A model generated the notes under the pieces. It saw only the letters and a list, made by a program, of their open reading frames with translations, had not been told where the DNA came from and searched no databases. Both the position numbers and the translations under genes were made by a program. Positions 25,123 through 34,658 of a stretch of DNA of 64,000 nucleotides are shown here, one piece after another. The stretch spans positions 1 through 64,000 of the forward strand of contig MSJI02000672.1 in NCBI GenBank assembly GCA_001931905.2. Direction: 5' to 3'. Numbering within the stretch: position 1 is the stretch's first letter; each line of letters opens with the position of its first letter. The stretch is from Cladosporium sp. IMV 00045. Its lineage: Eukaryota > Ascomycota > Dothideomycetes > Cladosporiales > Cladosporiaceae.

Positions 25123-25965
25123 TCAAAAGAAAGCAGCAGCAGCAGCAGCAGCAAGTCCCAACACTCCAGCCGCGTATCCTGCAGTTGGCGCCGCGCCTCC
25201 GCTCTCTGTCGATGTAGATGTTGATGTCGCTTTGTCTTGACCTTTCTGATTGCCGTGATGAGTGGCGCTCGCGACTCCTGACATAGGTGTTGGAACAATC
25301 TGTCCATCAGAGGTGTAGAGGCTGCTGTATGAAGTGTCGTTGCCTTCAAGGCGGGCCACATAGCCGGCTATGCTCAACGGCACGGATGCGGTGTAGTAGG
25401 CGGATGCTGCAGTCATCGATGGTGCGGAAGTCACAGAGCATCTCGTCTCCTGCACAGTATTGGTGTGTCCAGACTCGAGAGCGGATCTCATGAAGTCGGC
25501 GAAGTTCAGAGTTGGAGTACTGCTGGCGGCACAGTATGCGCTTCTTACACTGTCATAGGACTCCTCCTCCTCCCACCCAAAGCCGAGTCTTCCGCCGTAG
25601 GCTTTGTTGCATGTAGAGCAGCCTTTGATGGCGTCGAAGACGTGAGTCTGGCAGAGGCAATCACGCTGCGTCATATTGGAGGCCAGCGGCGACTTGCGAA
25701 AGGGGAATTCATAGTCCGGCAGTGATGCGTTATAGGGTGTTGCCTGGTAGAGGCATTGCATCTGAATGCTGGCTTCCAGTCCACAGGGTGTATCCAGGCT
25801 GCGGTGACCAGTCGAATTAAAGGGCTCGCAGGCCTCAAGCAGATGCTCATGGAGGTCTACGTCGTCGGTCACTGGCGTGCAGTTCGTGTTTGGATTTGTG
25901 TTTGGAGCGGCTAGAGTAGCCTGAATAGGAGCCAGAAGCAGTGAAAGCGTTGTCGAGAGTCTCAT
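25123..25965 (-). CDS. Secreted Cys-containing GPI-anchored cell-wall type protein
   Basis: Intronless, 280 residues. The start ATG at 25965 gives a clear signal peptide (MRLSTTLSLLLAPIQATLAA). The middle contains about eleven cysteines in patterns such as CGLEASIQMQC, CLCQ and CSTCNKAYGG, and several N-glycosylation sequons (NST, NAS, NMT, NDT). A Ser/Thr-rich stalk follows. It ends in a GPI-type hydrophobic tail (AAGVLGLAAAAAAAFF), where the Ala run comes from a GCT/CAG trinucleotide repeat at about 25130-25153. It is a tandem paralog, on the same strand, of the broken locus at 23710-24406. I do not recognise a named family; it looks like lineage-specific fungal surface protein. Confidence 0.75.
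   Translation of the reverse strand: MRLSTTLSLLLAPIQATLAAPNTNPNTNCTPVTDDVDLHEHLLEACEPFNSTGHRSLDTPCGLEASIQMQCLYQATPYNASLPDYEFPFRKSPLASNMTQRDCLCQTHVFDAIKGCSTCNKAYGGRLGFGWEEEESYDSVRSAYCAASSTPTLNFADFMRSALESGHTNTVQETRCSVTSAPSMTAASAYYTASVPLSIAGYVARLEGNDTSYSSLYTSDGQIVPTPMSGVASATHHGNQKGQDKATSTSTSTESGGAAPTAGYAAGVLGLAAAAAAAFF
25130..25153. repeat. (CAG)n microsatellite in coding sequence
   Basis: A run of about eight AGC/CAG triplets encodes the Ala stretch of the GPI signal on the minus strand. Length polymorphism would change only the cleaved tail. Confidence 0.85.
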
Positions 25966-26836
25966 AGTAACGATTGTGAGTTTCCAAGATGTGCGATTGC
26001 AGGACAAAGCGGTGCCATACTTGACAGGCTCTGAGTTAGAGACATGGCCACGTGCAATAATGTTGATCGAGATGACCTCAGGTTCCTCCCTTTCTGTGCT
26101 GTTCTCGGGCAATGTTTACCCAGCACTAGAGCGTAACGGCTGCGTCCATTGGCAGCGATCACTGGCAATCAAAGCTCCTAGTATGTGCCGGCGCCATTGC
26201 GACGTTATACCAGGTCACTGCTACCGCGGAGTGTTATTACAGGCATGTGCCGAAATGGCTGATGCGAAGGCACCGCACCGGCTGTGGCGAAGAGCAAGGT
26301 ACCGAACTGGTGTTTAACATATTGAGGTATCTTTGCTCAGACATTCTTTAGAAATGACATCCATTCAATGGAAATTGGAAAAGAAGTCAGGAATGTGAAG
26401 GAAGATGGTCGATTTCCTAGTGGCTTTGATCTACGGTGGCTTAAGCGCCACACCTCCCTACTCTGAGGTTTGTGTAACACGTTCTACACAGCATCACGCA
26501 CACGATTACCACAATCTCTAATGATCGATGAGCAATGTATTCATTATGCAAACGGAAGGGCTATATGACAACAGAAAACAAACCGATTTCTCCATCTGAA
26601 GCGGCCGAAGACCCAAGAACAAGAAGCTCGAGTCAAGCAAACCGTTGCTCGACGCCAGCTTGCCAACAATGGAAGAACGACAGTTCGCACGGCCCAACTC
26701 TGATTCGCATACCGCAAATTCGAGTCCCCAAAATCCTGGCATACCGCCAGAGCGCATCCAACCTCCGGAATGCGACCGAAAGCATAGCATGACATTGCCA
26801 ACACCGGAGAACTCCAACGATATCAACTACCGATAG
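25966..26836. other. Intergenic region
   Basis: Upstream flank of the GPI protein and 3' flank of the RID gene. Small overlapping frames on both strands (26518-26836) look fortuitous. No gene supported. Confidence 0.55.
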
Positions 26837-28897
26837 CTAGTCTAGCTCAATGGCTTCCGAATCTGCCTTCGCCTTTGAGGCTACAATGAAAGCTGCTAGG
26901 CTCTTGTCGCTCTCTCTAAGCGCCTTTGTGATGTGCTCAAAAAGAATCTTCGCAAAGCACGATGGGACTGCGTTGCCAATCTGCTTAATAATCTGTGACT
27001 TTGACCCAGCAAATTTGTGGTCCAAATGAAAAGCTTGGAGTGCTGCAAGCTCTAGCGGAGTGAATGTGCGATGGCCACTTGGGTGAACATTCTTGCCACC
27101 GTCACACGTGATACACAGTCTCAGCGGAGCGTCTGCATTATACGACGTCTCATGCTTAGCCTCAGAGCTTTGCATAACGTTAGGCACATTTCTCCCGTTG
27201 TGATTATTGTAAGTTTCGACTTTCTGGAGGACCTTTCTGATAGTCATGTATGGCTTCTTTCCAGGACTAACGCCGTTCGTAGGCTCCGGGAATGTTGGGA
27301 GCTGCTCTCCCGGGCAAGATGCGATGATGACCAAGCGCTTACGAGCTTGGGCATTGTCGTAATCCGCGCAGTTGCAGATACGCCATCGGACGCTGTATTG
27401 CATGTCGGTCAAGTGATTCACAATGACCCGAAAGAAATCACCGTTATTCTTTGTAATGATATGTGATGTTTGCTCGAAAGTGACAATGCGAGGCTTGCAT
27501 CTCTCGAGAATCTCTTTGGTCGAGAAGCCGACTGCAATGTTGTCTGGGTTGTGGCCATGGTCGCGATCATAGAAGTTGCGCCGCGAGTGCGGCTGGCACG
27601 GGAAAGAAATGTGAAGAATGTCCACAATCTCGGAAAGCCATCTGTGATCCCTCATACAGAAGCTGTGGATGTCTTCGTGCAGAACGGCGGCACCGGGGAA
27701 GTTCATTCTCAGAGTATCGCAAGCTATGTCCCAATGGTCCAGCAGGAACTGTACTTTGAGGCCGGCCTGTTGTGCACCGGTTGCCGTGCCACCAGCACCG
27801 GCACACAAGTCGCCATAAGTATAGGCTTTGTGTCCAGATTCATAACGTCGTCCAGATCCATGAGGAGAGAAGTTGGTTTTGCTCGTATTGAAATGGTTTT
27901 TGATGAATGCGTCATTTGGCGAAGGTGTTTGTAAATGAGTCACGAATTTCTCTTCGTCTGCCTCCAATCGCGTAGCGTGGGTTCCAGCTAAGAATTTTGT
28001 GCGCTTTTTCCCAAGGAAGTTTCGAAGACGCTCAGCGGACGGAATGCGTGCGCCTTCGTCAGCATCTTCTTCCGTGACGCTCCTGACGCTCCCACCTATC
28101 CGACTTTTGCAATTCAGCTCCTCGGTGATGAGCCAGCGACAAACGAGTCTCATCTTGTCGCTAATGGCAGCCATTTCGCCCCTACTTAGCTGAGAGTGTT
28201 GAGGTTTGTACTTGTAATTATCCCGCCAGCTCAAATGCGGGTATTTCTGGTTCGTAATGACGATCTCCCGAACGCATTTGACATCCGCAAGCGGTCGAGT
28301 GACGAGACAATCTTTGAGGGTGGGATTCTGGCTGCTCATCGTGGTCTGCAGAACGTAGTATATTTCATTGAGTTTTCGCGGTAGCATTCCTCGCGCTTTG
28401 TTGATTCGTCTCATTAGATTGCCTTGGATGACATGCTGGCCATTCGCTTGTTTGAGGTAGATACTGGTGATTTTGAGAAAGTCACCGTCATATAGCTCTA
28501 CCCGAGAGCCAGGGTGCAAGGTCTCGCGTGAAAGTTTTGCTGAGGGTACCACGGTATGGCCCGCAGGAATGTCGCCGCTGTCATATTGGTCTATGAATAT
28601 GACTTCGCTCAAGTCGTCGTCTTGTGACTCCTCATCTATGTTGAGAGGGTTCTCCTCGAAGCCGGATGGCTCTGTGTTGCGCTGATCGTCGTCGAGCTCG
28701 ATAGTGGTGTTAAATCGTCCAAATGGCGCGACAGAGCCCTCATCGTCGTCTTGCGAGCGCTTTCGCTTCGTCATACTGGGCGCTCGCGAAGTAATGGAAA
28801 GATGCGGATGCGATGTAGTGACGAAGTTGGATGGTGCGGAGGAGTTGTAGGTTGCGTTGTCAATTGTGGTTTTGGGCTGTAGAACAAGAGCAATCAT
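26837..28897 (-). CDS. rid: RID-type C5-cytosine DNA methyltransferase
   Basis: Intronless, 686 residues. Residues about 120-225 resemble the BAH-like module found before the catalytic domain in RID/Masc1 proteins (RVELYDGDFLKITSIYL). Methyltransferase motifs in order are: I, DLCAGAGG at 363-370; IV, FPCQPHS at 432-438 with catalytic Cys434; VI, EQT at 475-477 in place of the usual ENV, as known for fungal RID/Masc1; VIII, QARKR at 517-521; and X, QIGNAVP at 639-645. In Neurospora, RID is required for repeat-induced point mutation, the premeiotic C-to-T mutation of duplicated DNA. All key residues are present, so the gene looks functional. The start MIALVLQPK is the first ATG; MTKRKRSQDDD is an alternative about 40 residues in. 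Confidence 0.9.
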   Translation of the reverse strand: MIALVLQPKTTIDNATYNSSAPSNFVTTSHPHLSITSRAPSMTKRKRSQDDDEGSVAPFGRFNTTIELDDDQRNTEPSGFEENPLNIDEESQDDDLSEVIFIDQYDSGDIPAGHTVVPSAKLSRETLHPGSRVELYDGDFLKITSIYLKQANGQHVIQGNLMRRINKARGMLPRKLNEIYYVLQTTMSSQNPTLKDCLVTRPLADVKCVREIVITNQKYPHLSWRDNYKYKPQHSQLSRGEMAAISDKMRLVCRWLITEELNCKSRIGGSVRSVTEEDADEGARIPSAERLRNFLGKKRTKFLAGTHATRLEADEEKFVTHLQTPSPNDAFIKNHFNTSKTNFSPHGSGRRYESGHKAYTYGDLCAGAGGTATGAQQAGLKVQFLLDHWDIACDTLRMNFPGAAVLHEDIHSFCMRDHRWLSEIVDILHISFPCQPHSRRNFYDRDHGHNPDNIAVGFSTKEILERCKPRIVTFEQTSHIITKNNGDFFRVIVNHLTDMQYSVRWRICNCADYDNAQARKRLVIIASCPGEQLPTFPEPTNGVSPGKKPYMTIRKVLQKVETYNNHNGRNVPNVMQSSEAKHETSYNADAPLRLCITCDGGKNVHPSGHRTFTPLELAALQAFHLDHKFAGSKSQIIKQIGNAVPSCFAKILFEHITKALRESDKSLAAFIVASKAKADSEAIELD

Positions 28898-29209
28898 TTG
28901 CAAACGGTAGTATTGACGCGAGAATAGCCGAATGCTATTGCTGCCTAGCGCACGGGCCGCATTTCATGTGAATGCACCTGTCCTGTCACAGCGCAAACGC
29001 GGCCTACAATCAAGTGAAAGGGCGAAGGGACGGGATAGCAACTCACAAATGACGACACCAGCCGGCAGGCATTCACTGGAGCGCTTTGGGCTGTACATGT
29101 AGCGATCAGACAGGAAGCATTCTCAATCACACTGTATTATGTGAAAAAGTAAGCAAGGCCTTTATTGTAAACATCTGACTTCTGTATAAAGCGTGTCTCA
29201 AATGCGCTT

Positions 29210-29216
29210 TGACTCA
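29210..29216. promoter_or_regulatory. TGACTCA, Gcn4/CPC1-type site
   Basis: Exact 7-base match to the bZIP cross-pathway control element. Purine genes are Gcn4/Bas1 targets in yeast, so it could serve ADE4, although it is distant and a 7-mer can occur by chance. Confidence 0.3.
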
Positions 29217-29860
29217 GCCTGCTTTTACGCATGAAAGAGCCAGCACATAGCTGCGTCTCATGCTCTGGCATGCGATTCTCCTTTATAGCGCCCATCGGAA
29301 GCGAGCGCATGATTTTACCTCGTTTACCTCGAATGAAGCCTTCAGACAGAACTGACAGATAAGGATCGATAAGACGGTATTGGAGTTTTGCCTCAAGATA
29401 TTTCTGAAGGGCTCGACATTTGCGACACTGATCAATCAAACAATCATTGATCAACAATGAATGCTGATTGAAGCAAGCCAAAATAAATGAAGTGAAGTGA
29501 GGTGTGAAGCCGAGAGAGAGTCTCAGTGCTTCCCTCGCTTCCTCCACCCTGGTGGCTCCTCCGCACATCGGCCAAAATTTTTAGGAAAGTCAAGCGAAGG
29601 ATTACAAAAAAGTTAAAAAGTGACTACAGAGGTCTTGGATTGGCGGGGGAATGATGATTAAAACGAACATTCTCGTAAAGGCTTCATCGCCGAAGGCTCG
29701 AACGATCCTTTCGAAAGATCCAATTTTCGTTCTCCCTTTTCCTTGAGTGAGCGCGCCAAAAACTCGGCCTATTCGTCGCAGCCAACCAACAGCCGTTGAG
29801 ATAACAAGGCACTCCTCAGAGATTTTTCGCGATATCGGTGGCACCACCCGGAAAACAATA

Positions 29861-29910
29861 CATCGTCAACGAACAAGACATCGTCAAAGAACAGCACATC
29901 GTCAAAGAAG
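29861..29910 (+). repeat. 18-bp tandem repeat ending at the ADE4 start codon
   Basis: Units CATCGTCAACGAACAAGA (29861-29878), CATCGTCAAAGAACAGCA (29879-29896) and a partial CATCGTCAAAGAAG (29897-29910). The ATG at 29911 follows at once, so the repeat forms the end of the 5' leader. Confidence 0.85.
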
Positions 29911-31724
29911 ATGTGCGGTATCATTGCAGTGATTTTGGCGGCGTCCGACCAGGATGCTGCGCCCGAGCTGCACCAGGGTATGTTTTGAGAATGAATAACT
30001 TTTCCCTCCCAACACATCTTCCACATTTTGCTAAAAAGAACCTCGTAGCTCTCTACTATTTGCAACACAGGGGCCAGGACGCCTGTGGTATTGCAACCTG
30101 CTCACGAGGTGGCAAGTTTTTTCAATGCAAAGGCAATGGACTCGCGGCGAAGGTCTTCTCGAACGGCGAGCGCGTGAGCGATCTCCCTGGCTACATGGGT
30201 CTTGGCCACCTCAGATACCCGACTGCCGGCAGCAGTGCGAATGCTGAGGCTCAGCCGTTCTATGTCAACTCTCCTTATGGCATCTGCTTCACTCACAATG
30301 GCAATCTCATCAACGCGCCTGCACTCAAGCGTCACCTGGACCAGGAGGCGCATCGCCATATTAACACCGAGAGCGACAGCGAGCTGATGCTGAACGTTTT
30401 CGCCAACGAGCTGAACGAGACCGGAAAGGCTCGTGTCAACTCTTCCGACTGCTTCACTGCCCTCGAGCGTATGTACAAGAGATGCGAGGGTGGTTGGGCA
30501 TGTACCGCTATGCTTGCCGGCTTTGGCCTGATCGGATTCAGAGACCCCTACGGCATCCGACCTATGGTCATCGGCGAGCGTGAGTCTGTGGATGTCGAGG
30601 GTGGCAAGGACTACATGATGGCTTCCGAGTCCGTTGCTCTCAGCCAAAACGGTTACGGCAACATCAAGGACATCCTCCCCGGTCAGGCTGTCATCATCGA
30701 AAAGGGCAAGTCCCCTGTCTACCAGCAAGTTGCTCCCCAAATGGGCTACGCACCCGACATCTTCGAATACGTCTACTTCGCTCGCCCCGAGAGTATCATC
30801 GATGGCATCTCTGTCTACCGCAGCCGTCAGCTCATGGGCTACCGTCTCGCGGAAACCATCAAGAATCAGCTCACACCCGCCGAGATGAACGAGATCGACT
30901 GCGTCATCCCCATCCCCGAAACATCGCTCGTCTCCGCCTACGCAGTATCAAAACATCTCAAGAAGCCCTACTGCCAAGGCTTTGTGAAGAACCGCTACAT
31001 CTTCCGCACCTTCATCATGCCCACGCAACGTGCCCGCCAACGCGGCGTCCGCGCGAAACTCAACGCCATCCCCATCGAATTCAAGGGCAAGAACGTCCTC
31101 CTCGTCGACGACAGCATCGTCCGCGGCACGACCTCGCGCGAGATCGTCAACATGGCGCGCGAAGCCGGCGCGAACAAGGTCTACTTCTCCAGCTGCGCGC
31201 CGCCCATCACGCACACGCACATCTACGGCATCGACCTGGCCAGCCCGCACGAGCTGATCGCGCACGAACGCGACAACGGCGCCATCGCCCAGGCCATCGG
31301 CGCCGACTCCGTCGTCTACCAGAGCCTGGAGGACTTGACCGAGGCGTGCGCGCAGGACAGCCCGCGCGACCCCAAGACTCAGCAGTTCGAGATCGGGGTC
31401 TTCTGCGGCAAGTACGTCACGCCCGTCGGCGACGAGTACTTCCAGCACATGGAGCAGATGCGCGGCGAGGCGAAGAAGCTGAAGATTCTTGACAAGGCGC
31501 GCGAGGCCGTGCGCTTCGGCGTCGCGGGCGCCGAGCAGGTTCGCATGGCCGCCAACGGTGTCGATGTCACTGAGCATGGTGAGGTCGTCGCTGCTCAGGC
31601 TGCGCCGACTCATGATGCTCCTGTCAATGGCGTGAAGTCCGTCGGTTCTGCGACTGCTACCAACCCGCCTAGGGACAGCCAGGACATTGCTCTGCACAAC
31701 TTCAACGACTACGGCTCGGCTTAG
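29911..31724 (+). CDS. ADE4: Amidophosphoribosyltransferase
   Basis: Exons 29911-29977 and 30049-31724 (GTATGT...CGTAG) give 580 residues. It catalyses the first committed step of purine synthesis, PRPP plus glutamine to 5-phosphoribosylamine. The start MCGIIAVIL places the N-terminal nucleophile Cys at position 2, as the family requires, which fixes the start despite an open frame upstream. Splicing rebuilds [22 protein letters not shown]. The Ntn glutaminase domain covers about 2-240 ([12 protein letters not shown]). The PRT domain follows, with the PRPP loop [14 protein letters not shown] at 372-385. A C-terminal tail of about 60 residues is low in complexity. Third positions become markedly GC-rich in the 3' half. 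Confidence 0.96.
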
Positions 31725-34658
31725 AGGTGGTGAGGAGGATGGTTATGTCTGGGAATGATACGAGGGAACATGATGTGAAGAAGGACTTGTATGGATCGGC
31801 ATGAGGAGGGAAAGGAAAGGCATTTTCTGGCGTTGGGTTTCAAAGATTGGTTGGAAAAAACGCACTTTTTCCAAAGAGAGGTTATGGTATTTTTGGGTGG
31901 GTGTGCATACAGTATAGTACAGCTAAGACTCGTGTGGCAATTTCAATTCTTTACGTATGCACTGTTGAGAGCCCTTGGACTGAACATAATGCTCTCCGTG
32001 TGCGTGGGGATAGTACCATCACCTCCCTCACCTCCAACAACTGAGCAGACCACTGGGAGCCTTTAACTTCATGACGACGCTCTCCGTGTGAGGGATAGTG
32101 GTATCATCACCTCTCGACTCCCAGAGAAGGCATAGACCATTGAAAGTGCTTGTGCCGAGAACGTCTCTCTCCACGATGTAGGTGTTAGTACTATCGCCTC
32201 CCTCACCCTCTGAGAACGTATAGATTAATGAAAGGAGTTACATGACCGAGAACAACGTTCTCCATGATGTGGCGGGTAGTACCGTCGCCTCCCTCGCCTT
32301 CAAAGAAAGTAAGGTACCTAAGGTATATAACGTTGTTCTCGATTCAAGCGGAAAGGCATTATCGAGAAAATCATAAGGAAGAAGTAAAATCTATCAAGGC
32401 CGATTCATCCACTTCCGATTATGAATCCCATTCCTGTGATGTCGCTTCCCTGATGATTACTCCAAAGATTTCCTGGAAATCTTTTCTTCCTTCTAACAAT
32501 TGTTAGACTTGCGTGAAATCTTGGAAAGCCGCCTTGGAATTTCTTTGACCCAAAAACGCCACACACGTCGATGTGCCGTGCGTGCATTCTGCAATCTGCA
32601 AGGCTTGCTCAACTCTTTCCTCCGCGGGCTGAGGCTCACAAGCTGCATGTGTGCAACGGCAATCCTCGATCTCCAGCGGCCATCGTGGTAGATGCAGTGG
32701 AGGCCTGATCTCTTGGAGTCTTGTGCTGTGTTGAGTTTAAATCCCCAAGAAAGCAGGAAAGCTATGAGCGTTCCCCGCGCCCCGGATATCTAGGGCGGAG
32801 GAGTTGCGGTTCGGAATCCTAACTACCTTGTGCTAGTGGAAGTGGAAGTGTTCACGTGGACGAGCTATCGATGATGGGCGGAGATGGGAGATCATATCGG
32901 ACTCTTCTGAGAACGTCTGTATCGTCTTCTGCTATATTTGCGGTCTACACATCTACCGTAACGCTTTTTGGGGGTGCTTAGGGCTTCGGTCGCGGAAGCC
33001 GGCAAAGGGCAAGACAAGACTATCATTTCGCTTGCGCTTGGTGTCCCATCAGGTAAGATGTGCTTGCATCGGATGCGACGGTGCCGAAGCGTGCGTGCAA
33101 TTCAAGACATCAAAACGGCAGACGGTTCTTGGAAGCCCAAGTTGAGGAACAACAGCTGGAGCTCAAGTTCTGCAGAGGTGATTCAGGTAGGTACTTCCTA
33201 GAGCCCAAGCACCGAGAGAAAGGTTGTGCAAACGCTCGTGCAATGCGATCGGAAATCGGATGGGACAGAAAGTGTCATCAAGCTCGAGATGATCGACACG
33301 CAAAATGGCAGGTTGGCAGATGCATCTGCAAGCATGGATGGGGAAACGCACTCCGCGGGCTTGGGAAGGCAATTGGACAAGTGTTTGGAGTGGTGAGATT
33401 ATTGGCCTGGGCAACTCGCCTCGCCACGGAGTCACCGGGCAGGTTTTGGGACTCGCGTTCCTGCAGTCTTGCAGTTCTCTCGTACGTCTTCTTGCTGCAG
33501 TGCAGCTGTCACGACCACCCTCACGGGCGGAGCGGTACAGGTGCGGGAGATGTGTGACCACGGCTCGTAGCGGCGCGGTGACGCGGGCGTACCAGGATTA
33601 GAGGTATCGTGTCAGGATCACAGGCTTGGGGTTCCTTTGCGGGCAGTTGCTTTGTTCGTCTTTGTGCTGGTGGCTGGGAGATATATACACGGAGATGCGA
33701 AGAGGGAGAGAGAGGCTGGGAATACAAGGCGCGGCTTTGCTGGCGGGAGGCGAAATTCTTACTACAGCGTACAGTAGCGCCAAACGAAACAGTCGAGAGC
33801 AGGCTTTTGAGTGAATGCGGCAAAGCCCGAAGCGACGTGGAGAGAGCTGGTGGAGATACAATGGGTGCTGGGTGGTGGGATCGTGGAGGAAGGGTCGAAT
33901 GATGGGAGCAGTTGACAACGCTTGGAGCGTGCTGTTTGTCGGCGTGTCGCGACGTCGTTGGCGAATGCAGGTAGCATACCATCAAACAACATCAGCAGCA
34001 GCAGCAGCATCACCACGATCATGATCCACAAATCTTCGCCATCCGCCGCACTCGCACGCACAAGAATAATCCTTGGGAGTACATGTGCAGCGGTGAAGGC
34101 TTGGGCCTAAGCAGTAAGCGCCTCGTCTTCTAGTGTGTCTGTGTCTGTGGTGTGAGCCGAAGTGATCCGCTCCATTGATTGTATGATACATTCCACCCGC
34201 TCGCGCCGTCGTTGAGACTTGCTCTCCAATCTTTTGCCCAACTCTGCCCGCTGACTGGTCTCACTCTTCGCGCTCGTCGTGAAGCAGCATCGACTCTTCC
34301 TTGCCTTGTTCACTGACCCCGGCTTGACAGTATCTTTATTGCTGCTATTCTTCGCATTCCAGGCCATGTCACTTCCTCCCTGCAAGCACGAAGCGGTTCG
34401 CGCCTGCTAGCTCGCTCAATAGCACCCAAGCCGCCAACCTTGACCCGTTCCCATTCTCGACACTCGCCATCTATTTTGCCGAAACCTCGCCATAAACCGC
34501 GGCCGTCGCTGCGACCAGGTCCATACCACCACAAAGAGTGGCCCTACATCCAATTCTTCCTGTCAGCGCTATCTGACAGGGAGCTCACGACAGCGTTCGA
34601 CCTATTGCGATCCACATTCGCAAGCTTTCTCCCTCATTCCACAGCAACACCCATAAAC
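31725..34658. other. Gene-poor intergenic region, 2.9 kb
   Basis: Contains the ADE4 3' flank, a ~88-bp minisatellite (31981-32314), then unique sequence. Frames longer than 100 codons (33060-33557 plus, 33163-33561 minus, 33521-33985 minus) overlap each other, start at non-ATG codons or are Pro/Ser-rich, and I reject them. A (CAG)n run at 33993-34010 is short. The last 500 bases are the FLC gene promoter. Confidence 0.55.
31981..32314. repeat. Degenerate minisatellite, four units of 87-91 bp
   Basis: Comparable landmarks recur at 31992, 32080, 32167 and 32258: (C/T)TCTCC(G/A)..GTG...GATAGTA.CATC(A/G)CCTCCCTCACC. Units have diverged by substitutions and small indels, so the array is old. Confidence 0.75.

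Larger units (their letters stand above)
28898..29910. other. Divergent intergenic region between rid and ADE4
   Basis: About 1 kb with no supported gene. A 143-codon minus-strand frame (29137-29568) has an ATG but no recognisable features. A TGACTCA palindrome-type site (29210-29216) matches the Gcn4/CPC1 consensus, 695 bases upstream of ADE4. The right end contains an 18-base tandem repeat that abuts the ADE4 start. Confidence 0.5.

Noticed and set aside
29137..29568. 143-codon minus-strand frame with ATG between rid and ADE4
   Set aside because: No recognisable domain, signal peptide or conserved motif; codon use is not like the neighbours. Could be revisited with transcripts.
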